A stretch of 64,000 bases of DNA from an uncultured Alistipes sp. (GCA_944321175.1 CALUKI010000001.1:51835-115834), one strand, 5' to 3'; numbered from the stretch's first letter, positions 17,645-25,848 are shown. The notes: generated from the letters alone by a model not told the origin. Numbers and translations are program-made.

Positions 17645-18553
17645 CTATTTCCACACGGAGAAACGGCGGATACAGGCTTTGCGTGCCGCATCCTGACAGG
17701 CCGCCGCACGCTCCTCCGTAACGGCCGTATGCCGGGTCGAGGCCGGACGGAACGCATTGCCCCGGATGTCGGTCTGCAAACACGGCGCGACAAGCGTCTG
17801 GAACCATGTGCAGGCCGCCGTATAACGCCCGCACCCTTCATCCAGATGGTAACCGTCGCGCGTAAAATCCATCGGCGGATTATTGAACGCACCGGCACGA
17901 AGATTCTCGACAGCCGTACCTGTCGGTATTACGACATCTATGCCCGTCTGCTCCATCAGGCGTCGCACGGCATCGACGATCGCATCATACATCACCTTCG
18001 AATCCCGGTCGTAACGCGGGAAGGCATCGTGATCCGACGCCGAGCCATACGACCACGTCATTTGCCACGCCACACAGGCTCCGGCATTGGGACAATAATA
18101 CCGCACCCGTTCGATCAGCCGGCCGAGCCACGGCTCATAGGAAAAATATGCGCCCGAATAGGCCGAAGACTGTTGCAGCACCAGCACATCCCAACACTCG
18201 TCCTCGACCCCTTCACGCAATGTCGCCGCGTCGGAAACGGTCTCCCAGCGGTTCTGCGTCGATTTGTAATAGATGTATCTGGGCGCATCGGCAGCATCGA
18301 ACTCGCAATGCTGCCGCAATGAACAGCCGGGGTAATAGAGACGGCCCAGCACCACATTGTGAATACCGGCCGCCGCGAGCAGATCCGGAAGATACATCAT
18401 TCCGTCATCGGTAAAACTGTTGCCGACGCCCAGAATACGCAATGTATCGGGTTGTACGGGCAACGGGAAATTGGGGGCCTGCGGCTGTGCCTGCACGATC
18501 ACAGCCAGCAGCAGCCCTAAAATTCCAAACGAACTACACAGCAACTTTCTCAT
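17645..18553 (-). CDS. DUF4886 / SGNH-hydrolase-like secreted protein
   Basis: A 302-residue exported protein with a signal peptide (residues 1-22, V-Q-A-Q end). The nucleophile block G-N-S-F-T-D-D places Ser46 where SGNH esterases have it, and the Asp/His block R-D-G-Y-H-L-D-E lies near residue 235, so the catalytic triad looks complete. DUF4886 proteins resemble GDSL esterases that deacylate carbohydrates or lipids. It starts only 7 bp after the stop of the endonuclease gene and may be co-transcribed with it, which is an odd pairing. The substrate is unknown. Confidence 0.78.
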   Translation of the reverse strand: MRKLLCSSFGILGLLLAVIVQAQPQAPNFPLPVQPDTLRILGVGNSFTDDGMMYLPDLLAAAGIHNVVLGRLYYPGCSLRQHCEFDAADAPRYIYYKSTQNRWETVSDAATLREGVEDECWDVLVLQQSSAYSGAYFSYEPWLGRLIERVRYYCPNAGACVAWQMTWSYGSASDHDAFPRYDRDSKVMYDAIVDAVRRLMEQTGIDVVIPTGTAVENLRAGAFNNPPMDFTRDGYHLDEGCGRYTAACTWFQTLVAPCLQTDIRGNAFRPASTRHTAVTEERAAACQDAARKACIRRFSVWK

Positions 18554-18560
18554 AGTGTCT

Positions 18561-19334
18561 CTATTTAACGCTTAAATCCGGTTCGACTATTTCATGATCA
18601 CGGTACAAAAGTCTCAAATTAGACTCTATAATCCGGAAACCGCTGCCGTGGTCATGGACCTTTCCGAAGTTACGGCCCGATCGGTAACTCCCGATCCGGA
18701 TATCGTACATGATCAGGCCGTCATCTATCAGTTGTAAAAAGCGGTCCAGCGACGGATTCCCGTAAATTTCCGCCCGATTGAAATAAAACTCCTCAACCCC
18801 GTCCGAAGCTCGGTACCGGCGCTCCGCGCCCACATAGAAGAGATTTTTCAATTTCGCCTGCAGCTTCCGCTCCAAACTTCCATATGTATAACCGGCGCAC
18901 GCATCGAGCAGCTGTTTGGTCTGAACGTCATATACGCCGATACGCAGCAGACCGGCAGACCGGTCATGAATCAACCGGAACGAATAGGGGTTGTTGCGGG
19001 TGCTGTATCGGGAGGCGAACATGGAAGCATGCAGCTTTTTCAATGCCGGATTCCCTTCATACGAAGTACCGAAACGTTCGACAAGATAGGCATTCGCCCG
19101 CACCGGAAAACCGGGAGCCTTCGTAAAAAGCGTTATGTAGGACATGGACTCCTCCCTGTGCGACCTGATTTCATAACCGGCCAAATCCGGCCGTTCTGGG
19201 ATGTTCTCCACTACTCCGACATAATCTTCAAACGTCCTGCCGATTCCCGCATCACGGCTTCTCCGACACGGAACGAATCCGAGCCGGTTTACCTCGCGGA
19301 ATTTTTCGAGAATGAACTCCCTACTTTCTCTCAT
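18561..19334 (-). CDS. MvaI/BcnI-type restriction endonuclease family protein
   Basis: A 257-residue protein recognised from the pattern G-I-G-R-T-F-E-D-Y-V-G-V-V-E-N, P-D-L-A-G-Y-E-I-R-S-H-R and S-Y-I-T-L-F-T-K, typical of the MvaI/BcnI family of type II enzymes that cut CCNGG-like sites as monomers. The putative active site is D50, E55 and position 57, which is Arg here where a PD-(D/E)xK enzyme should have Lys. No methyltransferase gene is found upstream or downstream. The ATG at 19334 overlaps the XRE regulator gene by 14 bp, so the two are translated together. It may be a living nuclease with an unusual residue, a weakened enzyme, or one repurposed for another task. Confidence 0.8.
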   Translation of the reverse strand: MRESREFILEKFREVNRLGFVPCRRSRDAGIGRTFEDYVGVVENIPERPDLAGYEIRSHREESMSYITLFTKAPGFPVRANAYLVERFGTSYEGNPALKKLHASMFASRYSTRNNPYSFRLIHDRSAGLLRIGVYDVQTKQLLDACAGYTYGSLERKLQAKLKNLFYVGAERRYRASDGVEEFYFNRAEIYGNPSLDRFLQLIDDGLIMYDIRIGSYRSGRNFGKVHDHGSGFRIIESNLRLLYRDHEIVEPDLSVK

Positions 19335-19611
19335 AGCGCACTATCTTGGCTATCAATATGTTAATGATATCATCCGCCCGCTCGTAATCCTCATCCTCCA
19401 AAAACAGCTGATCGATCGGGAACCGAAACTCCCGACAGATTTTATAGAGGTGCTCAAGCGTATATTTATATGCTGTACGCGGGCTCTCGATATTTCCCAT
19501 CTGGCCCTCGCTGATGCCCAGCAATGCCGCTATCTCCGCTTGACTATACCGTTTCTCCTGACGCAGTCTGCGCACTTTGTCGATAATCTCATTTTGGTAC
19601 TCGCTTTTCAT
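19321..19611 (-). CDS. XRE-family helix-turn-helix regulator
   Basis: A 96-residue protein. The HTH spans about residues 12-66: S-Q-A-E-I-A-A-L-L-G-I-S is helices 2 to turn, and E-G-Q-M-G-N-I-E is the recognition helix region. The tail is acidic then basic. It overlaps the endonuclease gene by 14 bp, the usual arrangement of controller proteins of restriction systems. The ATG at 19611 is chosen as the HTH domain begins soon after; the frame stays open a further 19 codons upstream. A 15-bp inverted repeat lies 51 bp upstream and could be its own operator. Confidence 0.82.
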   Translation of the reverse strand: MKSEYQNEIIDKVRRLRQEKRYSQAEIAALLGISEGQMGNIESPRTAYKYTLEHLYKICREFRFPIDQLFLEDEDYERADDIINILIAKIVRYERK

Positions 19612-19661
19612 CGATAGTCTGATTTTTTGTGTAAAAATAGAGCATCTGACGTAGATTTTCC

Positions 19662-19676
19662 CTCTCAAAATGAGAG
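19662..19676. promoter_or_regulatory. Inverted repeat upstream of the XRE gene (possible operator)
   Basis: CTCTCA-AAA-TGAGAG, perfect 6-bp arms with a 3-bp spacer, 51 bp before the XRE start codon. Small dyads at this position are typical binding sites of controller proteins. The partner cannot be proved from sequence. Confidence 0.4.
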
Positions 19677-19956
19677 CTATTCAACAATGATTCAGAGACG
19701 GTAAGGCGAAATACCACAAGAGAATATGCGATGACAGCCGGAATTTTGCCGATGCAGGCACGGAACAATCCACGCCCTGTTATCCGGTCTGTCCCGCAAT
19801 GAAGATCCCCCGGACCGCACGCCGCCTGATCAATCGATACAGGCCGAAAGGGAGATTGGATCCGGTATCCGTTCCATACATGGGAAGCGGAGCAAAAGTC
19901 GATACGGTGAATTATGAATCTGCCGTGATCATGGCAAAAAAGAGTTGGCCCCCGAA
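19677..19956. other. Gap between the XRE regulator and yebC without a recognised gene
   Basis: About 280 bp with no coding frame that looks real and no methyltransferase remnant that I can recognise. It could be decayed sequence from the arrival of the endonuclease cluster, but nothing specific supports that. Confidence 0.4.
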
Positions 19957-19999
19957 ATGAAAAAGCGGGGCGGCTCCCGACGGAAACTGCCCCGCTTTT
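19957..19999 (-). terminator. Rho-independent terminator of yebC
   Basis: On the minus strand the stem aaaagcggggc / gccccgctttt (19989-19999 with 19961-19971) is closed by a 17-base loop and followed by T's. It begins 16 bp after the yebC stop. Confidence 0.8.
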
Positions 20000-20014
20000 A
20001 CCTCACAGGACCGG

Positions 20015-20743
20015 CTACTCTTCGTCCGGCTCCTTCATGTTGTGATAGACATTCACCACATCGTCGTCCTCCTCAAGCCGCTCGACCAGCTTCTCTATCG
20101 ACTCCCGACCCTCGGCATCCAGCTCCTTCGTATCGGTCGGAATCCGCAGCGACTCGCCCGACACGATTTCATAGCCGTTGTCCTCCAGCCATTTCTGAAT
20201 CGTTCCGAACTGCTCATACGGGGCCTCAACCGTTACCGTCGTCTCGTCCTCCGGACAGAAATCATCGACACCCGTGTCGATCATGTTCAACTCCAGCTCT
20301 TCGAAGTCCGTACCGGCCGGAACATGGAACTTGAAGGAACATTTGTGCTCGAACATGAACGCCACGCTGCCCGACGTCCCCAACGCTCCGCCGCACTTGT
20401 TGAAATACATTCGCATGCTTGCAACCGTCCGGTTCGTATTGTCCGTCGCCGTCTCGACCAGAAACGCTATTCCGTGCGGGCCGTACCCCTCATAGATCAC
20501 CTCCCTGTAATCCGACGTGTCCTTCGATATGGCGCGCTTGATCGCCCGTTCGACATTCTCCTTGGGCATATTCTCCGCCTTGGCATTCTGCATCAGAATA
20601 CGCAGCCGGACGTTGCCCGACGGATCGGGACCTCCCGCTTTTACGGCGATTTCGATCTCCTTTCCGATTTTCGTAAATGTGCGGGCCATATTGCCCCACC
20701 GTTTCAGCTTGCGCGCCTTGCGGTATTCAAATGCTCGTCCCAT
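20015..20743 (-). CDS. yebC: YebC/PmpR (TACO1) family protein
   Basis: A 242-residue protein of the YebC/TACO1 family, with the conserved start G-R-A-F-E-Y-R-K, F-T-K-I-G-K-E-I, the N-V-R-L-R segment, and the Y-E-G-Y-G-P-H-G block near residue 85. These proteins have been described both as transcription regulators and, more recently, as translation factors that relieve stalling at proline runs. It acts in the cytoplasm. The C-terminus is acidic. It is a single-gene transcript divergent from surE. Confidence 0.93.
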   Translation of the reverse strand: MGRAFEYRKARKLKRWGNMARTFTKIGKEIEIAVKAGGPDPSGNVRLRILMQNAKAENMPKENVERAIKRAISKDTSDYREVIYEGYGPHGIAFLVETATDNTNRTVASMRMYFNKCGGALGTSGSVAFMFEHKCSFKFHVPAGTDFEELELNMIDTGVDDFCPEDETTVTVEAPYEQFGTIQKWLEDNGYEIVSGESLRIPTDTKELDAEGRESIEKLVERLEEDDDVVNVYHNMKEPDEE

Positions 20744-20783
20744 GATGGCTATCTTTTCATTAGTATTTTTTCAAACAGTGTTG

Positions 20784-20791
20784 CAAAATTA
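20784..20791 (-). promoter_or_regulatory. -7 box (TAATTTTG) of yebC
   Basis: The minus strand reads TAATTTTG, 40 bp before the yebC ATG, with a T-rich -33 region about 18 bp upstream. Confidence 0.55.
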
Positions 20792-20877
20792 CGATATTTC
20801 GTCGAAAATGAAAAAATTGCCGTCAAAAAACAGCGGCGCCATTTCCGGAAACAGTCCGATATTCGCCGGATTTTTGC

Positions 20878-20885
20878 TATATTTG
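20878..20885 (+). promoter_or_regulatory. -7 box (TATATTTG) immediately before surE
   Basis: TATATTTG ends only 5 bp before the surE ATG, so the transcript would start at or next to the start codon. No clear -33 element is seen. Either the mRNA is leaderless or the box is accidental. Confidence 0.45.
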
Positions 20886-20890
20886 CCCGT

Positions 20891-21673
20891 ATGAACGAAC
20901 GACTGATTTTTCTTACGAACGACGACGGATATGCCTCGCGGGGCATGGAGGCCATGATCCGCATCGCCCGAAAGTTCGGACATGTCATCGTCGTGGCACC
21001 CGAAACACCCCAAAGCGGCATGAGCCATGCCTTTACGATGCTTTCCCCGCTCTTTATCCGGAAAGTCCGCGATGATGCCAACGTGGAGATCTATGCTCTC
21101 TCCGGAACGCCGGTCGATTGTGTCAAGGCGGCTTTCGACCATTTGCTGGCCGGACGAAAGGTCGATCTGGTACTTTCGGGAATCAATCACGGAGCCAATT
21201 CCGCCGTGGCATTGCTTTATTCCGGAACGATGGGCGCTGCAATCGAGGGCAGTTTCTACGGATGCCCCGCCATCGGGCTGTCGCTGACCGACCACGCCGA
21301 TGACGCCGACTTCTCGGCAGCCGAAATCTGGGGCGAGCGCATCGTCCGCAGCATTTTGGAAAAACAGGCGGAAACGCCGCTCTGCCTCAATGTCAACATT
21401 CCCGCAGGGCCGCTCGAAACCATACGGGGGATCCGCATCTGCCGGCAGGCACAAGGATTGTGGCGCGAACATTTCGTATGCCGGCAGGATCCGCGCGGGC
21501 GCGACTACCTCTGGCTGACGGGAGAATTCGCAAACGGCGAAACGGAGGCCGAAGATACCGACGAATGGGCCCTGGCGCACGGATACGTCTCCGTACAACC
21601 CGTCCACGCAGATCAGACCGATTATCGGCGGTTCGATGAGATGCGGAGCATTTTCGCCGACGAACCTTTGTGA
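20891..21673 (+). CDS. surE: 5'/3'-nucleotidase SurE
   Basis: A 260-residue metal-dependent phosphatase that acts on nucleoside monophosphates. The hallmark L-T-N-D-D-G (residues 8-13) supplies metal ligands, with S-G-M-S-H near 43 and S-G-I-N-H-G-A-N near 95 completing the site. The frame is open far upstream, but the D-D-G motif must lie about ten residues from the N-terminus in this family, which fixes the start at 20891. It is followed 20 bp later by a histidine kinase gene. Whether these three genes form one transcript is likely from spacing. Confidence 0.95.
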   Translation: MNERLIFLTNDDGYASRGMEAMIRIARKFGHVIVVAPETPQSGMSHAFTMLSPLFIRKVRDDANVEIYALSGTPVDCVKAAFDHLLAGRKVDLVLSGINHGANSAVALLYSGTMGAAIEGSFYGCPAIGLSLTDHADDADFSAAEIWGERIVRSILEKQAETPLCLNVNIPAGPLETIRGIRICRQAQGLWREHFVCRQDPRGRDYLWLTGEFANGETEAEDTDEWALAHGYVSVQPVHADQTDYRRFDEMRSIFADEPL

Positions 21674-21693
21674 AACTTATCCTTTAACGGATC

Positions 21694-22686
21694 ATGATAA
21701 AGATATTTCTCATCATCGCCGTCGTCATACAAACCATCGCTACGGTATATGCCCTCAGACTGGTTTGGGCGACAAAATACAATGCAATATGGATCCTCTT
21801 CATCATCGGATTCTCATTGCTCTCCGTCGAACGGATCCTGCAGGTCATCGTCGTAAACGGCGGGGTGGAGGTTCCGCTCAACACATTCACCTGGCTGGGG
21901 GTGGCCATCTCGATCTGCATGTCGATCGGCGTCATGTACGCCCATAAGCTCATCCGCTATATCGACCGCCTCAACCGGCAGCGGCAGCTCATGCAGAAAC
22001 GGATCCTGACGGCCGTATTGCGCACCGAAGAGAAATCCAGATCCCGATTCTCCAAAGATCTCCATGACGGATTGGGGCCGCTGCTGTCTTCCGCCAAGAT
22101 GTCGCTTTCGGCGCTCGCCCGCGAAGAACAGGCTCCGGCACAACGCGACATCATCGGCAATACGACCTATGTCATCGACGAAGCGATCCGTTCGTTGCGC
22201 GAAATATCGAACAACCTCTCGCCGCAGGTGCTCAACGATTTCGGGCTGGCGCGCGGAATCCAGAATTTCATCTCCCGCAGCGCCGCCCTGCACGATGTCA
22301 GAATCCGTTTCACGACAAACCTGCGGGCGGAGCGGTTCGACACCGACATCGAGGTCATCCTCTACCGCATAGTCTGCGAACTGATCAACAATTCGCTCAA
22401 GCATTCGGGATGCAGCGAGATCAACCTCTCGCTTTCGCTCAACGGAGAGCTGTTGTCGCTCGACTACTCCGACAACGGTTGCGGATTCAATCCCGACGCC
22501 GTGATGGATTGCGGAATGGGGCTCTCCAACATCGTCTCCCGCGTACATTCGATCAACGGGACCTGCAATGTCAGAGGAGCCAAGGGAAAAGGCATGCATG
22601 CCGCCGTGCGTGTAAACATCAAAGGCGAAGCCTCCGCCGCAACCCTCACGGGACGGCGCGGCCCCCGCAGAAAAAAAAGACGCTGA
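21694..22686 (+). CDS. Sensor histidine kinase, NarX-type (HisKA_3)
   Basis: A 330-residue membrane kinase. Two hydrophobic segments (about 2-22 and 33-55, perhaps a third at 66-84) have no sizeable extracellular sensor domain, so it may sense signals in or near the membrane. The phosphoacceptor His124 lies in F-S-K-D-L-H-D-G-L-G-P. The ATPase domain has the N box E-L-I-N-N-S-L-K-H (N232/N233), D-N-G-C-G-F and G-M-G-L-S-N-I. The C-terminus ends in a short basic tail. Its partner regulator starts 3 bp downstream. Confidence 0.92.
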   Translation: MIKIFLIIAVVIQTIATVYALRLVWATKYNAIWILFIIGFSLLSVERILQVIVVNGGVEVPLNTFTWLGVAISICMSIGVMYAHKLIRYIDRLNRQRQLMQKRILTAVLRTEEKSRSRFSKDLHDGLGPLLSSAKMSLSALAREEQAPAQRDIIGNTTYVIDEAIRSLREISNNLSPQVLNDFGLARGIQNFISRSAALHDVRIRFTTNLRAERFDTDIEVILYRIVCELINNSLKHSGCSEINLSLSLNGELLSLDYSDNGCGFNPDAVMDCGMGLSNIVSRVHSINGTCNVRGAKGKGMHAAVRVNIKGEASAATLTGRRGPRRKKRR

Positions 22687-22689
22687 ATC

Positions 22690-23346
22690 ATGGAGAACCC
22701 CTGCAGAATCATCCTCGTGGACGACCACTCGCTCTTCCGCAACGGGTTGCGGGGACTGTTGTCCGCACACCCCGAATATTGCGTGACGGGAGAGGCCGCA
22801 TCCGGAGAGGAATTTCTGGCGCTCTTGCCGGATATTGACGCCGATGTCGTCTTCATGGACATCTCCATGCCCGGCATGCCGGGAGACCGGACGACCGAAC
22901 GGGCGCTGGAGATCCGCCCCGATCTGAAAATCATCACCCTTTCGATGTTCGGCGACGAGATCTACTACACCCGCATGATGGCCGCCGGTGCAAAGGGCTT
23001 CCTTCTCAAGGACAGCGATTTCAAGGAGGTGGTAGATGCGATAGCCTGTGTCCGAGCAGGCGGGAATTATATTTGCCGCGAGTTGCTCACGCTTCTTTCG
23101 GGACGCCTGCGCACGCCGCAACGCCCGCAACCGCTCATCGACGGCGGCGACGATCTCTCCTCCCGCGAGCAGGAGATTCTCGTCCGGGTATGCCGGGGAT
23201 TGTCCAATCAGGAGATCGCCGACGAACTTTTCATCTCGAAGCGCACGGTGGACAAGCACAGGGCGAACATCCTCGAAAAAACCGGATGCAAGAACACGGC
23301 CAGTCTGGTTGTATATGCCATCAAACGCGGGCTGGTGGAGATCTGA
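22690..23346 (+). CDS. Response regulator, NarL/FixJ type (LuxR HTH)
   Basis: A 218-residue DNA-binding regulator. Receiver domain 5-125 with acidic pocket D11/D12, phosphoacceptor D57 in V-V-F-M-D-I-S-M-P and Lys107. The LuxR-type HTH occupies about 152-215 (L-S-S-R-E-Q-E-I-L, E-I-A-D-E-L-F-I-S, T-V-D-K-H-R-A-N-I). It starts 3 bp after the kinase gene, so the two form a two-component pair. The target genes are not known; the next gene downstream is a lipoprotein with its own promoter-like box. Confidence 0.94.
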   Translation: MENPCRIILVDDHSLFRNGLRGLLSAHPEYCVTGEAASGEEFLALLPDIDADVVFMDISMPGMPGDRTTERALEIRPDLKIITLSMFGDEIYYTRMMAAGAKGFLLKDSDFKEVVDAIACVRAGGNYICRELLTLLSGRLRTPQRPQPLIDGGDDLSSREQEILVRVCRGLSNQEIADELFISKRTVDKHRANILEKTGCKNTASLVVYAIKRGLVEI

Positions 23347-23407
23347 GTCTCCGCAGACCGTTTCGGGAATTTAATGCGACGGATCTTCCGGGTTCGGATT
23401 ATTTGCG

Positions 23408-23415
23408 TATATTTG
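23408..23415 (+). promoter_or_regulatory. -7 box (TATATTTG) upstream of the lipocalin-like gene
   Basis: TATATTTG lies 61 bp after the regulator gene. The start codon it would serve is 225 bp downstream, giving a long leader with a G9 run and a purine-rich stretch. Confidence 0.5.
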
Positions 23416-23479
23416 CCGCATCTTCCGCGCGATTTGCCCGCAGGGCCGTGACGAAATGTAATATCCGTTACGGTACACT

Positions 23480-23580
23480 GGGGGGGGGAAAGAACGAGAG
23501 AGGAGAGAAGAGAGGACTGGACTGGAGAAGACAGGACAAAGAGACGAGAGGAAAGAAAAAAGAGAGAAGAGGAGAAGCAA
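23480..23580 (+). repeat. G9 homopolymer followed by a 90-base purine-rich (GA) tract
   Basis: Nine G's at 23480-23488 are followed by an almost pure A/G stretch with repeated gagag, gaaag and gactgg units up to about 23580. It lies in the leader of the lipocalin-like lipoprotein gene. No open frame of note runs through it. Confidence 0.85.
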
Positions 23581-23640
23581 CGCGGGCGATCACAACAAAA
23601 GAGGGAAACAAGGCGTTTAAGTCGAAAGACACGAAGCAAT

Positions 23641-24153
23641 ATGAAGATTTTTCAATGGACGACAATCCTGCTGTGCGCATCGGTTTTATGCTGGAGCTGC
23701 AACAAAGGGGAGAATACGGAGGTTCCTGCCGTAACCTATGAGGACGTCAATGGCGTCTGGCAGTTGAAAAACTGGACCGGGGAGGCGAACAATCCCGACG
23801 GGACAAGCTATACGTTCGACGACGTCGTCTATGTATACGTCGTGCTGGAGGCAAACCAGACGTTCGAACTCTACCAGAACATCAGTGCAATCGGTGCGGC
23901 CAAATTGAGCGGCAGCTATTCGCTCGACGGATCGACCATACACGGCAGTTACAAGACGGCAACCGGCTCGACCTTCTGGTCCGATGCCTATACGGTCAGC
24001 AATCTGACCGAAAACGGCATGACATGGACGGCAGCCCATGCAACGGGCGATGTCCAGCAATTCGTCCGTGTAGAAGCCGTACCGCAGGAGGTGATCGACC
24101 AGAGCACCGAAGTAAGGGCGGCAATGCCGGTCTCCATGCAGGGAATATTTTAA
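23641..24153 (+). CDS. Lipocalin-like lipoprotein, function unknown
   Basis: A 170-residue lipoprotein: the signal peptide ends V-L-C-W-S-C, with lipidated Cys20. The mature part has the G-V-W-Q-L-K-N-W start and the F-E-L-Y-Q, S-G-S-Y-S-L-D-G strands seen in lipocalin-like domains of Bacteroidota, suggesting a small beta-barrel that binds a hydrophobic ligand. It stands alone downstream of a two-component system and upstream of a hairpin. The poly-G and GA-rich leader is the unusual part. The fold call is moderately firm, the role unknown. Confidence 0.7.
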   Translation: MKIFQWTTILLCASVLCWSCNKGENTEVPAVTYEDVNGVWQLKNWTGEANNPDGTSYTFDDVVYVYVVLEANQTFELYQNISAIGAAKLSGSYSLDGSTIHGSYKTATGSTFWSDAYTVSNLTENGMTWTAAHATGDVQQFVRVEAVPQEVIDQSTEVRAAMPVSMQGIF

Positions 24154-24273
24154 TCTTTTCCGTGCAACGGCAAGAGCCGGACACCCGAAAACGGAACTGT
24201 CGGGTGGGGGAGTGACGGCTGCAGACGAAGACAAGCAGCAGACGAAGACAGTGTAAGACCGCTGTAAGACAAG

Positions 24274-24309
24274 ACGGCCGGACATCCGAAAAGGGATGTC
24301 CGGCCGTCA
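24274..24309. terminator. Hairpin between the converging lipoprotein and pgi genes
   Basis: A 15-bp perfect stem (24274-24288 with 24295-24309, 6-base loop) lies 22 bp after the pgi stop. Neither side has a long T run. It follows short direct repeats (cagacgaagaca twice, gtaagac twice) at 24220-24270. Confidence 0.65.
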
Positions 24310-24331
24310 TTTCGGCAGCGCTTCGAACGGC

Positions 24332-25663
24332 CTATTTCAAACGCTCCCTGATCGCCTTCGACTCCGCTTCGTAACCGGGTTTCTCAAGCAGCGCGAACAT
24401 GTTCTTCTTGTATGCTTCGACTCCGGGCTGATTGAAGGGATTCACGCCCAGCAGATAACCGCTGATGCCGCACGCCTTCTCGAAGAAATAGAGCAATGCG
24501 CCCAAGGAGTGCTCGTCGATCGCCGGCAGCCCGATACGGATGTTGGGAACACCGCCATCGACATGCGCCAGCCGGACACCCAGTTCGGCCATGCGGTTTA
24601 CCTCCGACAAACGTTTGCCGGCAAGATAGTTCAGGCCGTCGAGATTCTCAGCATCCGCTTCAATCCGCACTTCGTGTTTCGAGGACTCCACGGAAAGAAT
24701 CGTTTCGAACATCGTCCGTTCGCCCTCCTGAATGTATTGTCCCATCGAATGCAGATCGGCCGTGAGCGTCACGCTTGCCGGGAAAAGGCCCTTTCCATCC
24801 TTGCCCTCCGACTCGCCGTAAAGCTGTTTCCACCACTCGTTGACATACTGCAGTTTCGGCTCGTAGGAGCCCAGGATCTCGATCTTTCTGCCCGACTCGT
24901 ACAACGCGTAACGCACTGCGGCATATTGTGCCGAAAGGTTCTCGTCGAAAGGCACGTCCGCACCCGTCGCACACTCCATCTCCTGCGCCCCGCGAACCAG
25001 CGCCGCAATATCGACGCCGGCGGCAGCCAGCGGCAGCAGCCCCACGGGCGTAAGTACCGAAAAACGCCCCCCGACATCGTCGGGAATGACAAACGTCGGA
25101 TAACCCTCGTTCGTTGCAAGCGTCTTCAATGCGCCCCGCGCACGGTCCGTAATGGCGACAATGCGCTCCGCCGCGCCCTCCTTTCCGTAGCGCTTCTCGA
25201 TTTCGGCCTTGATGATGCGGAATGCAACGGCCGGTTCGGTCGTCGTCCCCGACTTGGAGATGACGATTGCCGCCAAAGACTTCTCCCTGACCGCATCGAG
25301 CAATTCGTATGTGTAATCTTCCGAAAGATTCTGCCCCGCAAAGACCACCTTCGGGCCCGTATTCCCATGCAAAAATGCGAATGAATCGCTCATCGCCTCG
25401 GCCACGGCTTTCGCGCCCAGATACGAGCCGCCGATGCCGATGCAGACGATCACCTCGGCACGCGACCGCAATGCCTCGGCTACCTCCTCGATGCGGGCGA
25501 TCTCGGACGCCGTGATCGAAGTCGGAAGCGTCACCCACCCCAGAAAATCGTTTCCGGCGCCCTGCCTGGAATAGAGAAGCGACAACGCCGCCTGAGCTTT
25601 CTCCTTCTGTGCCGGCGTAAGCGATACGCCGGACTTCGAAATATCAAGTTTCAATCCTTCCAT
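24332..25663 (-). CDS. pgi: Glucose-6-phosphate isomerase
   Basis: A 443-residue glycolytic enzyme that interconverts glucose 6-phosphate and fructose 6-phosphate. Sugar-phosphate binding motifs G-I-G-G-S-Y-L-G and S-K-S-G-T-T-T-E-P are clear, and the C-terminal region has [15 protein letters not shown], with the catalytic Lys. Length fits the short bacterial form. The ATG at 25663 is chosen over one 14 codons upstream because it begins the conserved M-E-G-L-K-L-D-I. Divergent from mreB. Confidence 0.95.
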   Translation of the reverse strand: MEGLKLDISKSGVSLTPAQKEKAQAALSLLYSRQGAGNDFLGWVTLPTSITASEIARIEEVAEALRSRAEVIVCIGIGGSYLGAKAVAEAMSDSFAFLHGNTGPKVVFAGQNLSEDYTYELLDAVREKSLAAIVISKSGTTTEPAVAFRIIKAEIEKRYGKEGAAERIVAITDRARGALKTLATNEGYPTFVIPDDVGGRFSVLTPVGLLPLAAAGVDIAALVRGAQEMECATGADVPFDENLSAQYAAVRYALYESGRKIEILGSYEPKLQYVNEWWKQLYGESEGKDGKGLFPASVTLTADLHSMGQYIQEGERTMFETILSVESSKHEVRIEADAENLDGLNYLAGKRLSEVNRMAELGVRLAHVDGGVPNIRIGLPAIDEHSLGALLYFFEKACGISGYLLGVNPFNQPGVEAYKKNMFALLEKPGYEAESKAIRERLK

Positions 25664-25702
25664 AATGGAACCGATGTTAAATCCAACACTCAATAGACGC
25701 GA

Positions 25703-25710
25703 CAAAAGTA
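25703..25710 (-). promoter_or_regulatory. -7 box (TACTTTTG) of pgi
   Basis: The minus strand reads TACTTTTG, 39 bp before the pgi ATG. A TTG (CAA at 25734-25736) lies 23 bp upstream, slightly further than usual. Confidence 0.55.
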
Positions 25711-25756
25711 GTTAAAATTCTTAAAATTTGTTGCAATTATATTCCGTTCTTTTTCC

Positions 25757-25764
25757 TATCTTTG
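25757..25764 (+). promoter_or_regulatory. -7 box (TATCTTTG) of the mreB operon
   Basis: TATCTTTG lies 84 bp before the mreB ATG. TTG at 25731-25733 is 23 bp upstream and is part of the TTGCAA shared with the pgi promoter. Confidence 0.6.
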
Positions 25765-25848
25765 CAAAGGTTATGCCCGCATTCGGCAGAGCCCCTGCAC
25801 GGAGGGGAGACGAAGGGCTGTAAACAATTGACAATAAACTGAAAAGAT

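Noticed and set aside
24220..24270. Short direct repeats (cagacgaagaca, gtaagac) considered as a CRISPR-like or mobile repeat
   Set aside because: Only two copies each without regular spacers; most likely local duplication.
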